Shown here piece after piece: positions 45,665 to 56,716 of a stretch of 64,000 bases of DNA. The DNA is from Valencia hispanica (Eukaryota > Chordata > Actinopteri > Cyprinodontiformes > Valenciidae). Numbering within the stretch: position 1 is the first letter of the stretch; the number at the start of each line of letters is the position of its first letter. Made by a program: the position numbers and the translations under genes. The stretch is from NCBI GenBank assembly GCA_963556495.2, contig OY747716.1:50749818-50813817 (forward strand). Reading direction: 5' to 3'. The notes below the pieces were generated by a model. The model did no database searches, was not told the DNA's origin, and was given only the letters and a program-made list of their open reading frames with translations.

Positions 45665-47277
45665 TAAAGCCCGCCGCACACGAGAGCAATCTGCTGAGCA
45701 AAAAGTCATTCCAGGCCGTTTGCTCAGCAGATAGCTCGCCGTGTGCGGCTCATTTTCCCTGAGTTTCCTGCCTCGCGATGCGTTGAGGTGAAAATCAAAA
45801 AGAGGAAATGCTGCTTCTCATTTTGTTGATGAGGCTGCGTCGTATAAACAGGTGTAGTCTGGCCAAATTTCCACAAGTTTATCTTCTAACATGTAATCTT
45901 CTCCGTGGGCTGCCATCTTGGAATCATGTGAGCAGAGACCGCGTTTTGATTGGTCACGTGAATATTTGCCCTATATTTTGTTGAAAAGACCTTCCTAATC
46001 CTTAGGGTCAAACTGATGCTAATACGAACACTAGTGGTACGAGAGGATTTTCTTTTGTACTATAGGGATCAGTGTATTGGTCTTCTGGTGAATGTTTGTT
46101 AGCAGCACACTCTGGCACCTTTTCACTTTTTGTATGTCAGTAATGTCTTAAAACTTCGAGAAATTTACGACACGGTTTCTGTCGATGAGCTGTAGCATCG
46201 TCTGGTGGCCAGATTTGTTGGGTTTCAGCTTGGAAAGTCATTATATATGTCTAAAGGTCTTTGCACACCGGGTCCGATGCGAATAAACGACACGAAATTG
46301 CGAAAAATCGGAGGCCGAAAATCGGCGTGTTGTGTCAGCACACCAGACGCGCTGCGAAATTGCGAATAAATTATGAAGATTCTATTAAAAAAACGTAAGG
46401 CGGCAAAACAAAATATGGATTCAACATCAAGTGACGACGACATTGTGTTGATAATGATGGAGAAAGAAAAGAAGAACAGAGCGCGTTGGGTTCATCCCGT
46501 TCTGGAGACGAGGGGAGAGTTTGGAGAGTTCACAGCTATTTTATACACATTGATTTAATCACCATCTTCATATCCAAGTTCTTCAGCAACGGATCGCCTC
46601 ACATTATAATCGTTGTCCTTGTAGTTTTTCTCTTTTTTATTAAAGAGACGGGGGCTGGGACACAAAAAGGATCAGACGCTCAGCCATGGTGAAGAAAACA
46701 TCGGTTACTTCAATGAAAGTGACACTTCAGTTCACGGCTCTGATGACGCCATCACCACGCCTTCTCTGATTGGTCAAGTGTTAATCTGTCGGATACGACT
46801 TTTTAAAAAATCGACCTCAATCCGGAAAAAAAACCTCGCAAAATCGCAGGATGGCATTTGGCCAGTGGTGTGCACGTCCCCGTTGAAAATACTGTCGCAC
46901 GGAAAAAACGGACCCGTTGTGCAAAGACCTTTATCCTCAGAAATGTGAAGAAAATCAGTAGAAAGATCAACATCCAAGCTTGTTTTGATGGCTCAAGTCG
47001 TGTTTTTGTGAATGTTGCAGTAACTCTGCTTTCACACGTCATCATTCGCCCTAAATATACTTTTATAAAAACTGATATGTGAAACCTGAGCTGTGCCCTC
47101 AGCACACAGCTCACGTAGAGCGCACACGGTGAGTTGCGAAAATCTGTTTGATTTTCACCTCAACGCCTCGTGAGGCAGAAAACTCAGGGAAAATGAGCCG
47201 CACACGGCGAGCTTTCTGCTGAGCAAACGGCCTCCAATGACTTTTTGCTCAGCAGAAAGCTCTCGTGTGCGGCGGAA
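45665..47277. mobile_element. TIR element with hairpin-forming termini, host of a nested Harbinger MITE
   Basis: The ends are inverted copies over about 130 bp: left 45668-45800, right 47150-47275 when reverse-complemented. Shared blocks are CCGCCGCACACGAGAGC, CTGCTGAGCAAAAAGTCATT, AGGCCGTTTGCTCAGCAGA, GCTCGCCGTGTGCGGCTCAT and TTTCCCTGAGTTT. Each terminus is itself a hairpin: GCCGCACACG...CTGCTGAGCAAA pairs with TTTGCTCAGCAG...CGTGTGCGGC across a loop of about 16 bases. No transposase was recognised in the outer element; 46252-46933 inside it is a separate insertion. The superfamily is not assigned. Confidence 0.8.
46252..46933. mobile_element. PIF/Harbinger element with transposase N-terminal remnant
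   Basis: The TIRs of 25 bp (TAAAGGTCTTTGCACA followed by CCGGGTCCG on the left and ACGGGTCCG on the right complement) differ at one base. If TAA/TTA is the TWA-type flank, its middle base differs between sides. Inside, the frame at 46373-46558 reads MMEKEKKNRARWVHPVLETR then GEFGEF, matching the N-terminal 'RRWWVHP ... GEFHTL' pattern of Harbinger transposases. The catalytic domain is missing, so the element is an internally deleted derivative. Confidence 0.8.
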
Positions 47278-48860
47278 AAGGAAAATGTGGTCGACGGAGC
47301 TGTCCTGCTCTGATGAAGTGCCCTGAAGCAAGGCACCCTCCCCCCCTCCACAAACACTCACCAGGTGCTGCAGCTGCACCTGTCTGCTGCTCCAGGGTTT
47401 CTACGACCAGCAGACCAAAGATCGGCTGCATGAAGGAAAGAAATGACAGAGGGAGGATTCCAGAGTCCAACTCAGGCTCGATTAGGATGAGTTCAGCCGA
47501 GTAAGGTCTAGATTAGTTCAATCTAGTCTGTGCTGAAGGGAAGCTGGGTGAAACTGGGCGTGGCCAGACTAAATTAAACCGCGAGACGAAGACTGATTGG
47601 GTCTGAGCCGACAATCTTACAGCTGTTGACTAGATTAGAGCTGGATTACATTAGGATGGTTGGAATTAGATCAACCAGGTTAAAGCTGACTGAACCGAGC
47701 CGCTGGGAATCAGATTACGCTCGGTGATGAACTCGGTTGTCTCTTTAACTGGATTAACCTTCCTCGGTGATGAAGAGGAGGGCTCTGAGGTCAGGAGACG
47801 TTCTGCTGGAACGTTCCTGCCCCAGAATATTCCCAGGATCTGACCCAGAACTCACACAACAACACAGCTGAACACTTTCCCATCTCCCAACAGAGAAGCG
47901 GTCTCCCTCGTCAACCAGCCACTGGGATACGGTTGCTATAGCGATGCAGGTTTCTCTCCTGATGGAGCTGAGTTTACCTGAGTGTTATGATTAGAGGAGT
48001 GTGTGTGTACGTTCTATGTCCTTCCACCGTTGTTCTATCTGTGAACAGGCTTCTGATTTTTAAAGACCAGCGCCATTTGTGTGAAATAATTGTCATCTTC
48101 TGAAAGCAGGATTCAGATGTAGAGAAACGAGGAAATAAAGGAACCAAATATTTTTGCCGGTTTCACAAATACCCCCTTTTCCCACCAAGCTGGTTCCAGT
48201 GTCCAGTTCGGTACCAGAGCCTGACTCAGCATCGGTTCTCTGGTTTTTCTGCAGCCAAAGCATCTTGTTTCTCGGTTCCAAACCAGTGCCTAACCTAGAA
48301 CCAACTCCTCGCTGGGCCAGAGCTGGGGTTTGCTAAGGACTGCTTCGTCCCCCCCGCCTGCATGCTCATGCAAAACAAAAGCATAGCGCCAATATAGTCG
48401 CCTTGTAATCAAATATTGACCATGCAAAACCAGCAAAAAGCGACTAAGCACTGGCTCTGGCACCGGCACCGAACTAGCAGCAGTTCTGATTTGTTGGAAA
48501 AGGAGTGAATGAGAAATTAAGAGAGTCACAAAAAGTTTAATTTGTCTCTTAATTCGGTGGAAGAGGGCCAAACATTACTGCAGATAGCTTCTTACATCAC
48601 AAATAAACGATAAAAACCATGAATAAATCATGTTGATGTGATGTTCTACAGACAACCAGATCAACCAGCCTGGGTTCCTACAGTTTGTCTTCCTTGTCGT
48701 TCTCTTTTGGAAATATTCAATGTCAGCTTTTTTTTATTATTATCCATTAATCTCCTCAGTTCTCGCCCTAAATTATTATTTGTTCCTACATTTTCTCTCT
48801 TGAACTGTTTTATGGCACATTTGGTATTCCTTTCTTATGCAGATGAAGAAAAATTGTTCA
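47278..48860 (+). other. Intron interior, nothing recognised
   Basis: No tandem array, transposon end or coding exon supported in this 1.6-kb stretch. Confidence 0.45.
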
Positions 48861-48873
48861 ACCACTTCATATA

Positions 48874-49545
48874 TCCATCCATCCATCCATCCATTTTCTT
48901 CCGCTTATCCGGGGTCGGGTCGTGGGGGCAGCAGCCTAAGCAAAGAGACCCAGACTTCCCTCTCCCCAGCCACTTGTTCCAGCTCCTCGGGAGGAACCCC
49001 AAGGCGCTCCCAGGCCAGCCGAGAAACATAGTCCCTCCAGCGTGTCCTGGGCCTTCCCCTGGACCTCCTCCCGGTGAGACGTGCCTGAAACACCTCACCA
49101 GGGAGGCGTCCAGGAGGCATCCTGACCAGATGCCCGAGCCACCTCAACTGACTCCTCTCGATGTGGTGAAGCAGCGGCTCTACTCTGAGCCCCCTCCGAA
49201 TGACTGAGCTTCTCACCCTATCTCTAAGGGAGAGCCCAGACACTCTGCGGAGGAAACTCATTTCAGCCGCTTGTATCCATGATCTTGTTCTTTCGGTCAC
49301 CACCCAGAGTTCGTGACCATAGATGAGGGTAGGAACGTAGATCGACCGGTACAGCGCCCGCATAACTGCAGATGCCCCACCAATCTGTCTATCGATCTCC
49401 TGCTCCATTTTTCCCTCATTCGTGAACAAGACCCCCAGATACTTAAACTCCTCCACTTGGGGAAGGACCCCATCCCCGACCCGGAGGAGGCACCCCACCC
49501 TTTTCCGGCTCAAGACCATGGCCTCGGATTTGGAGGTGCTGATTC
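48874..49545 (-). mobile_element. Rex3/RTE-clade retrotransposon, 3' part, minus strand
   Basis: The 3' end is marked by the ATCC tandem tail at 48874-48893 (GGAT on the coding strand), typical of Rex3. The minus-strand frame 48905-49519 encodes the RT C-terminal region: KRVGCLLRVGDGVLPQVEEF, KYLGVLFTNEGKMEQEI, YVPTLIYGHELWVVTERTRS, RRVSGLSLRDRVRSSVIRRG. Compared with the copy at 57.4-58.2 kb it lacks 17 residues after ALYRS. It is truncated at the 5' side, so FADD is absent. It lies opposite to the host gene. Confidence 0.88.
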
Positions 49546-51015
49546 ATATATTTCATATATTTATTTCAAAATTAAAAAGAAAAATACTTAAAAAACAGAA
49601 ATAAAATTGCAAAGTTCAAAAATGGCTTTTTAAAGGCAGGGTATATACGTTTCTGGGAGAGCTGTTCAAGAGGGCGTCATTTCAAAATAAAAATCCCACC
49701 CCTTTCTTTGGGCTCTCTCCCTAAGCCACGCCTCAATAACACAAGCACGCGCGGTCAGCATGGTCTCATTGGTTCTTCTTTGTCCTTGCTTTTTCAAAAA
49801 CACCTGTGGAAGCGTTTCTGCCGCAACAAACGAATTCCGCCCAACAAACAACACTTCGATTGATGCAGCTGGCGAAATCTATTTATCTGCTAGCGCGACC
49901 TCACTTCCTGTTTACAGCCGAGAACGCGCGATGCGTGCACAAATATGGGGATGCCCAGAGGAGGGGGTGCTGGACACGGAAGTTTGGCTTACGACCCAAT
50001 TATCCGGAACGGACCGTGACATTTGATTGGATGAGGTTTTCCCAAGGTTTCTCCCTGTACAGGGATTAATGATTACTCTGTCATGTTAAATAAATCCAAA
50101 TGTATTGGTTGCCATCGGTATATGAAGAGCCTTTCTCCCAGTATTGAAAAAGCGTTTCAAATTGAAATTGTATACCCTGCCTTTAATGGTAGCCAAATAA
50201 AAATTTCCCTCTGGCCACATTTTCAGCTTTTTTTCTTTCTTTATTTTGCATAATAAGAACCAAGATCTGCAAAACCATGTAGAGAGGCCCAGGAGGGTGA
50301 AACCATAAATCCTGATGTTCACGAAGAGCTGATGGAGAACCTTTGAGCTCCATGACCATGAAAATGATGACTTCATGGTTGTAAATATGGTCGTACAGGT
50401 TCAGTCGTGGGTCAGAACAGAAAACGCCTCATTCCTTCTGCAGGGAAGGTGACGGGTCATGTTCTGTGGTTCTGAGAGACCGGCTCCACATTTAGACTGG
50501 AAGTGTTTGAAGCTTTGTGTCTCCACTGCAGCAGACTGACGACCTTATATCGCCGTGTGTGTGTGTGTTGTTCGGGTGTTAGAGGCCCCCCGCTGAGGGG
50601 CCTCCTTCAGCGTGAGTGCTGGTTCTGAAGTGGCGTCCCTCCATTAACACAGACGGAGGTGTGTGTTGGAGATAACCGCTAGCTGTCATGGCGCGACACT
50701 TTACGCACATACACACACACACCAGTTTGTGGTGACGGGAAGCGGCGCAGCCTTCACACACACTCTCTCACATGCCTCCATGTTGACTCACTCATCAGGA
50801 GACGGATGGATGGATGGAAGTGGAGGAATGACACACTCTTCACTCTGTGTGTGTGTGTGATGAGTTCATCATGGGCTGTTTCAGTAACATCAGCAGATCT
50901 GTCTCCGTTGGATCCAATCAGCATTGATCCGTGTTCCTGTACGGTTTGGGTCGGCTGAGGTTCTGCGTCCTCTGGGTTGTTGGTTTGAGTCCCAGGGTAG
51001 TGTCTGTTGAACAGG
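49546..51015 (+). other. Intron interior with small microsatellites
   Basis: GTGTGTGTGTGTG at 50556-50568 and CACACACACAC at 50711-50721 are short dinucleotide repeats; GGATGGATGGATGG lies at 50804-50817. TTGGTTTGAGTCCCAGG at 50981 resembles a box B but has no box A at the proper distance. No exon is seen. Confidence 0.45.
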
Positions 51016-51738
51016 AATCTGAGGTCAGTGTTCTATCGCCTGAAGAACATTTCTAGGATTAAAGGACTGATGTCGCAACAGGATCTAGAAAAACTCATCC
51101 ATGCGTTTATCTTTAGTCGGATTGATTACTGCAACAGCATCTCCACAGGTCTGCCTAAAAAGTCGATTCAGACAGCAGCAGCTGATCCAGAACGCTGCTG
51201 CTCGTGTTCCTCACTAGAACCAGGAAAGTAGAGCACATCACCCCAGTTCTAAAGTCCTTACACTGGCTCCCTGTAGCTCAGAGAATAGACGAGTAAATAC
51301 TTTTACTAGTTTATAAATCATTACATGGCTTAGCACCAAAGTATGTTGAAGATCTGCTGTTACTATAGCAACCCCCCCCAGACCAATCAGGTCCTCTAAT
51401 TCCAGTCGACTCAACATCCCTAGAATCAGAACCAAACATGGAGAAGCAGCTTTCAGTTTCTATGCTCCTCTAATCTGGAACAAACTTCCTGAAAACTGCA
51501 AAGCTGCTGAAACACTGAGTTCCTTTAAATCAAGGCTAAAAACGTTTCTGTTTAGAGCTGCTTTGAGTGATGAATTCATGTATCATATCCTTGTGTGTGC
51601 TTCTTGATTTATTGCTGTTTTTACTTTATATGCTTTGCCTGTGTTTTACAGCTTTTTTTATTTTACTCCTTAATCATGTAAAGCAGCTTGAATGAGCTTG
51701 TTGTTGAAAGTGTGATAAACAAATAAAATTGCCTTGCG
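51016..51738 (+). mobile_element. L2-type LINE 3' end, plus orientation
   Basis: It encodes ISRIKGLMSQQDLEKLIHAF and IFSRIDYCNSISTGLPKKSI, then frame-shifted sequence for the conserved C-terminal block (TPVLKSLHWLPVAQR-like), and ends AAATAAAATTGCCTTGCG. It aligns in inverted orientation with 32581-33325. Heavily 5'-truncated and not functional. Confidence 0.78.
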
Positions 51739-52960
51739 CTACAATTTCTTTTGTTGTCGGTCAACTTTGACAAACAAATCCGCTCATAACCTATTTCTAC
51801 CCATCAGTTTTTAAAATGAAAATGAATGATTTAAAATGACATATTCAGTAGTATCTAATTTTCATTCATTTTAGTTAATATTTCAATCCGAACAAACTGA
51901 TCAGAGAATCCACTTCGTGCCGTCACACATGGAGCAGATTAACAAGCTACATGTATTAATGATGAACATTTCACCCGCTGTGGTCTGAATGCTCCGCTGC
52001 CACAATGGAGACTGGAATTAAAAGCTTCACTTCAGCCAAAGTTTTGAAATCAGGGAATATTTCTCCGAATGAAGTGATCAGAATTTGACAAGACTCTCTG
52101 GAGTAGGGCTTTTCTGAGGGCTTCAGCTGGAGGAAAGTCCTGCAGCATGAGATCCTTGTGCATCAGTGGAGAAGCTGCAGCGATGTGCTCCAAAGCCTTC
52201 ATAACCCCTAATTTCCTCTGCATGCGCTCCGTCACGCACGCCGCAGCGAAAACACTCCCTTTGTAGTCAATGACAGCGTTTCCACTGCCGGCGGGCTCCG
52301 ACCACCGTTTCGCCATCCGGTAACAATAGGAGCGATTCTATTTTTGCCGGACGCCGGAGCAAGTCCTCAGACAATCTACACAAATCACACAGCACCAACA
52401 GGATGTAGAACAAGCACAACATCCATTTTTTTCAAAATAAATCAATAAAGACAGACTAGATTTTTTTGCATGCATACCTATATTCATATAATCATGTGTA
52501 TATTAATACATAAATGATGTCTAAAATAATCGGGCGTGTTTATACAAAATTTACTTACATAATATAATCAAAATGTATTTAATTCTGAAAGCTATTTTGT
52601 AATTTCCTGCCACTCAAGACATAGTAGGTGCGTGGGTCAACAAATACGTTATTCAGATACGAGAGAGAAAAGCCACAGGAGAACATGGACGAAGAGAAAC
52701 TAATACTCGAAGTGGAAAATCATATAATACTTTATGGTTGTACTTTTTTCCGCATTTATTACTGGCTTTTATCACGAGATTTAGCAAAATTCCCACGCAT
52801 GCTTCTCTGGGCTTCGGCCCGGAGCAGAGCGGATGTAGAGCGCGTGCGGTGGAAATCAGAGGTGAGTCTTCAAGGCGCTGTCGGTGTCCAGGTCTGAGAT
52901 TATGCTCCGACGCTTCACACGTCTAGACCAAGGGGTCAGGGATGTGCATTGCAATCTGTC
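51739..52960 (+). other. Intron interior, nothing recognised
   Basis: AT-rich between 52400 and 52620. No recognised transposon ends, arrays or exons. Confidence 0.45.
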
Positions 52961-52969
52961 AAAATGACG

Positions 52970-55330
52970 GACGGCCTTCTACTGAGCCCCCCAGGGGACA
53001 TGGTGGGAAAAATATTTTTAAGCAGAGAATGTTTGATGCCAATCTCAAAATAAAACTCTATAAAGCTCTCCCGTACGTGAGTGTCTTCCATTGTAGCAAT
53101 GCTGCAGCAAACTGACTCAGAAATGCTATAAGTAGAGGAAGTAGAGGCTTTTCAAAACTTTCTCGAGATATCGCAAAGGTGTCTCGAGATATCGCATAAC
53201 TTTCTCAAGATATCGCAAAGGTGTCTCGAGACATTGTAAAACTTTCTCAAGATATCGCAAAGGTGTCTCGAGATATCGCATAACTTTCTCAAGATATCGC
53301 AAAGTTTTCTCAAGATATCGCAAAACTTTCTCGAGATATCGCAAAGGTGTCTCGAGACATTGCAAAACTTTCTCAAAATATCGCAAAGGTGTCTCGAGAT
53401 ATCGCAAATCTTTCTCAAGATATCGCAAAGGTGTCTCGAGATATCGCATAACTTTCTCAAGATATCGCAAAGTTTTCTCAAGATATCGCAAAACTTTCTC
53501 GAGATATCGGAAAGGTGTCTCGAGACATTGCAAAACTTTCTCAAGATATCGCAAAGGTGTCTCGAGATATCGCAAAACTTTCTCAAGATATTGCAAAGGT
53601 GTCTCGAGATATCGCAAAACTTTCTCAAGATAATGCATAACTTTCTCAAGATATCGCAAAGGTGTCTCGAGATATCGCAAAACTTTCTCAAGATATTGCA
53701 AAGGTGTCTCGAGATATCGCATAACTTTCTCAAGATATCGCAAAGTTTTCTCAAGATATCGCAAAACTTTCTCGAGATATCGCAAAGGTGTCTCGAGATA
53801 TAGCAAAACTTTCTCAAGATATCGCAAAGGTTTCTCAAGATATCGCAAAGTTTTCTCGAGATATCGCAAAACTTTCTCAAGATATCTCAAAACTTTCTCA
53901 AGAAATCGCAAGGGTTTCTCAAGATATCGCAAAATTTTCTCAAGATATCGCAAAACTTTCTCAAGATATTGCAAAATTTTCTCAAGATATCGCAAAACTT
54001 TCTCAAAATCCTGCAAAACTTTTTCAAGATATCGCAAAGGTTTCTCGAGATATCGCAAAGATTTCTCGAAATATCGCAAAACTTTCTCAAGATATCTCAA
54101 AATTTTCTCAAGATATCGCAAAACGTTCTCAAGATATCGCAAAGGTTTCTCGAGATATCGCAAAGATTTCTCGAAATATCGCAAAACTTTCTCAAGATAT
54201 CTCAAAATTTTCTTAAAATATCGCAAAGGTTTCTGGAGATATCGCAAAACTTTCTCAAGATATCGCAATGGTTTCTCAAAATATCGCAAAACTTTCTCGA
54301 GATAATGCAAAACTTTCTAGAGATATCGCAAAACTTTCTCAAGATATCGCAAAACTTTCTCAAGATATCTCAAAATTTTCTCAAGATATCGCAAAGGTTT
54401 CTGGAGATATCGCAAAACGTTCTCAAGATATCGCAAAGGTTTCTCGAGATATCGCAAAGATTTCTCGAAATATCGCAAAACTTTCTCAAGATAATGCAAA
54501 ACTTTCTCAAGATATCTCAAAATTTTCTTAAAATATCGCAAAGGTTTCTGGAGATATCGCAAAACTTTCTCAAGATATCGCAATGGTTTCTCGAAATATC
54601 GCAAAACTTTCTCGAGATAATGCAAAACTTTCTAGAGATATCGCAAAACTTTCTCAAGATATCGCATAACTTTCTCAAGATATCGCAAAGTTTTCTCAAG
54701 ATATCGCAAAACTTTCTCGAGATATCGCAAAGGTGTCTCGAGATATAGCAAAACTTTCTCAAGATATCGCAAAGGTTTCTCAAGATATCGCAAAGTTTTC
54801 TCGAGATATCGCAAAACTTTCTCAAGATATCGCAAAACTTTCTCAAGATATCGCAAAGGTTTCTCGAGATATCGCAAAATTTTCTCAAGATATCGCAAAA
54901 CTTTCTCAAGATATCGCAAAATTTTCTCAAGATATCGCAAAACTTTCTCAAAATCCTGCAAAACTTTTTCAAGATATCGCAAAGGTTTCTCGAGATATCG
55001 CAAAGATTTCTCGAAATATCGCAAAACTTTCTCAAGATATCTCAAAATTTTCTCAAGATATCGCAAAGGTTTCTGGAGATATCGCAAAACGTTCTCAAGA
55101 TATCGCAAAGGTTTCTCGAGATATCGCAAAGATTTCTCGAAATATCGCAAAACTTTCTCAAGATAATGCAAAACTTTCTCAAGATATCTCAAAATTTTCT
55201 TAAAATATCGCAAAGGTTTCTCGAGATATCGCAAAACTTTCTCGTGATCTCGCAAAAAAAATTTTTTTCTCACCTTAAAAATATTTTTTCCACCATGTCC
55301 CCTGAGGGGCTCAGTAGCCTTCAGTTTTTT
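52970..55330. mobile_element. Inverted-repeat-flanked element filled by a satellite
   Basis: The left flank CTTCTACTGAGCCCCCCAGG, GGACATGGTGGGAAAAATAT and the reverse-complemented right flank GGCTACTGAGCCCCTCAGGG, GACATGGTGGAAAAAATATT are inverted copies over about 50 bp (left about 52973-53022, right about 55275-55325). Almost everything between is the 21-bp satellite. This looks like a TIR DNA element whose interior expanded; exact ends and target duplication are not resolved. Confidence 0.75.
53150..55252. repeat. 21-bp satellite, about 100 copies, with 945-bp higher-order repeat
   Basis: The unit is CTTTCTCAAGATATCGCAAA plus one base, with variants CTCGAG for CTCAAG, GGTGTC or GGTTTC for ACTTTC, and CTGGAG. 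Diagnostic variants recur 945 bp (45 units) apart: CTCAAAATCCTGCA at 54001 and 54946, and GATATAGC at 53797 and 54742. A second period of 315 bp (15 units) is shown by CTAGAG at 54317 and 54632. As 21 is a multiple of 3, five frames stay open and give heptad peptides (LRYLEKV, RKFCDIL); these are artefacts, not coiled-coil genes. Confidence 0.96.
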
Positions 55331-55684
55331 CTGTCATTTAAAAAACAAACAAAAAACAAACAGTCAAATGCGTAAAATATTCGGTTAATGGTGGAGCTCT
55401 GAGCTTTGCTGGACCACAGTTTTGTTCCTCCTGCCGCTGATGTTAAGACCGACCCGGGGGGGCAACAAGCCATTCAGTCGTAAAGACTGATAAGGAAACA
55501 GAGCCGGTCCTGTCAGGAGAAGCTGCAGAGATGGACGCCGGACACCTCGACGCCTCACGCCCACGCTCCATGTTTCACATCTCTGAGCGTTATGTAATCA
55601 CCTGAGAAGCTGCAGATATCCAGGACGGTGATAAAAGACACGTTTTCACACTCAGGGCCTCCCTGTTGTTCTCCTGTGTTGCAG
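55331..55684 (+). other. Intron end before the pore exon
   Basis: No feature besides the acceptor region (CTCCTGTGTTGCAG) before 55685. Confidence 0.5.
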
Positions 55685-55826
55685 GAAGTGTCCAGATGGG
55701 TTCGAGTGCCTGAAAACGGGCAGGAATCCAAACTACGGATACACCAGCTTCGACACGTTCGGATGGGCCTTCCTGTCGCTGTTCCGGCTGATGACCCAGG
55801 ACTACTGGGAGAACCTCTACCATCAA
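55685..55826 (+). CDS. scn5la: Nav alpha subunit, DI pore-loop exon (142 bp)
   Basis: The exon encodes [35 protein letters not shown] and [12 protein letters not shown]: the end of the turret and the P-loop of domain I. The Asp of TQDYWEN is the D of the DEKA selectivity filter. The next residue is Tyr; mammalian Nav1.5 has Cys here, which makes it tetrodotoxin-resistant, while an aromatic residue favours high-affinity toxin binding. The acceptor is TTGCAG|G, the donor CATCAA|GTAAGG, phase 0. Length 142 bp equals the vertebrate family norm. No lesions. Confidence 0.97.
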
Positions 55827-56486
55827 GTAAGGCCCAGAGAGTTTCTCTGCTTTGCTTTCATTTATCTTCACTCCTGGAGAAAAGTCTCAGGAGAGAAGAG
55901 AAGAGTTTAAAGAAATAAGATCAGGAGCAGAATCGCGATGTAACGAGATACAACTTCTGAATCCAATTATTAGCTCTAGCAGGGAAACGCTTCCATAATC
56001 AGGAATTCCTGCAAACTTTGTCTTTTTTCAACCATTCAACTTTTTTAATATCCCAGTGAAATTTGCTCCAACTTCTAGTTTTTAGGACTTTTGCAGTTTT
56101 AAAAGTATTTATTTTTGTCTCAAATGTTTGATACAAAAATAGAAAATAAATCTAATAGAAAATGAACCAGCTAGTTCAAACAGCTGATTTCTCTGAACTA
56201 CTTCCTCCTGACTTTAACAACATTCAGACCTTCGTCAGAACGCAAACAAAACCTTAGACTTTCGCGAAGCTATTCCGTTTTTTAGATGACGTGTAACACT
56301 TGCATTCAAACAAACTATAAATTTATACCAACAATCTTTAGACTAAAATAAAGGAAAATTAGTTATTATTCACACAGTTTGACTTTCATAGAACAGAATC
56401 TTCACAGATTTGAACTTTTAAGCAGATTTCAACTTTTCCATAAAAGCACATTTAAAAAGCTGTGCGGTTCATCCAAGAAATGGTAA
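55827..56486 (+). other. Intron interior, nothing recognised
   Basis: AT-rich intronic sequence with no supported feature. Confidence 0.5.
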
Positions 56487-56716
56487 AATGGTAAATGGCC
56501 TGTATTTGTATAACGCTTTATTTAGTTCTTGAGGACCCCAAAGCGCTTTACACTACATTCAGTTATTCACCCAATCACGTACACATTCACACACGGGTGA
56601 TGGAAAGCTACATTGTAGCCACAGCTGCCCTGGGGCACACTGACAGAAGCGAGGCCGCCGAACACTGGCGCCACCGGGCTCTCTGACCACCACCAGTAGG
56701 CAGAAGGGTGAAGTGT
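56487..56716 (+). repeat. Common fish interspersed repeat, 3'-interrupted
   Basis: GGTAAATGGCCTGTATTTGT, CCCCAAAGCGCTTTACACTA, TGTAGCCACAGCTGCCCTGG and GACCACCACCAGTAGGCAGA are hallmark text of a highly repeated fish element. It stops at AAGTGTCTTG where the Rex3 copy begins, so the Rex3 insertion probably cut or joined it. Class not assigned. Confidence 0.65.

Noticed and set aside
46373..46558. A functional Harbinger transposase
   Set aside because: Only the N-terminal WVHP region exists; the catalytic domain is missing and the whole element is 682 bp.
53126..55273. Heptad-repeat proteins (LRYLEKV, RKFCDIL, ISQNFL) that look like long coiled coils
   Set aside because: The 21-bp satellite keeps frames open because its period is a multiple of three. 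Several frames on both strands are open over the same DNA.
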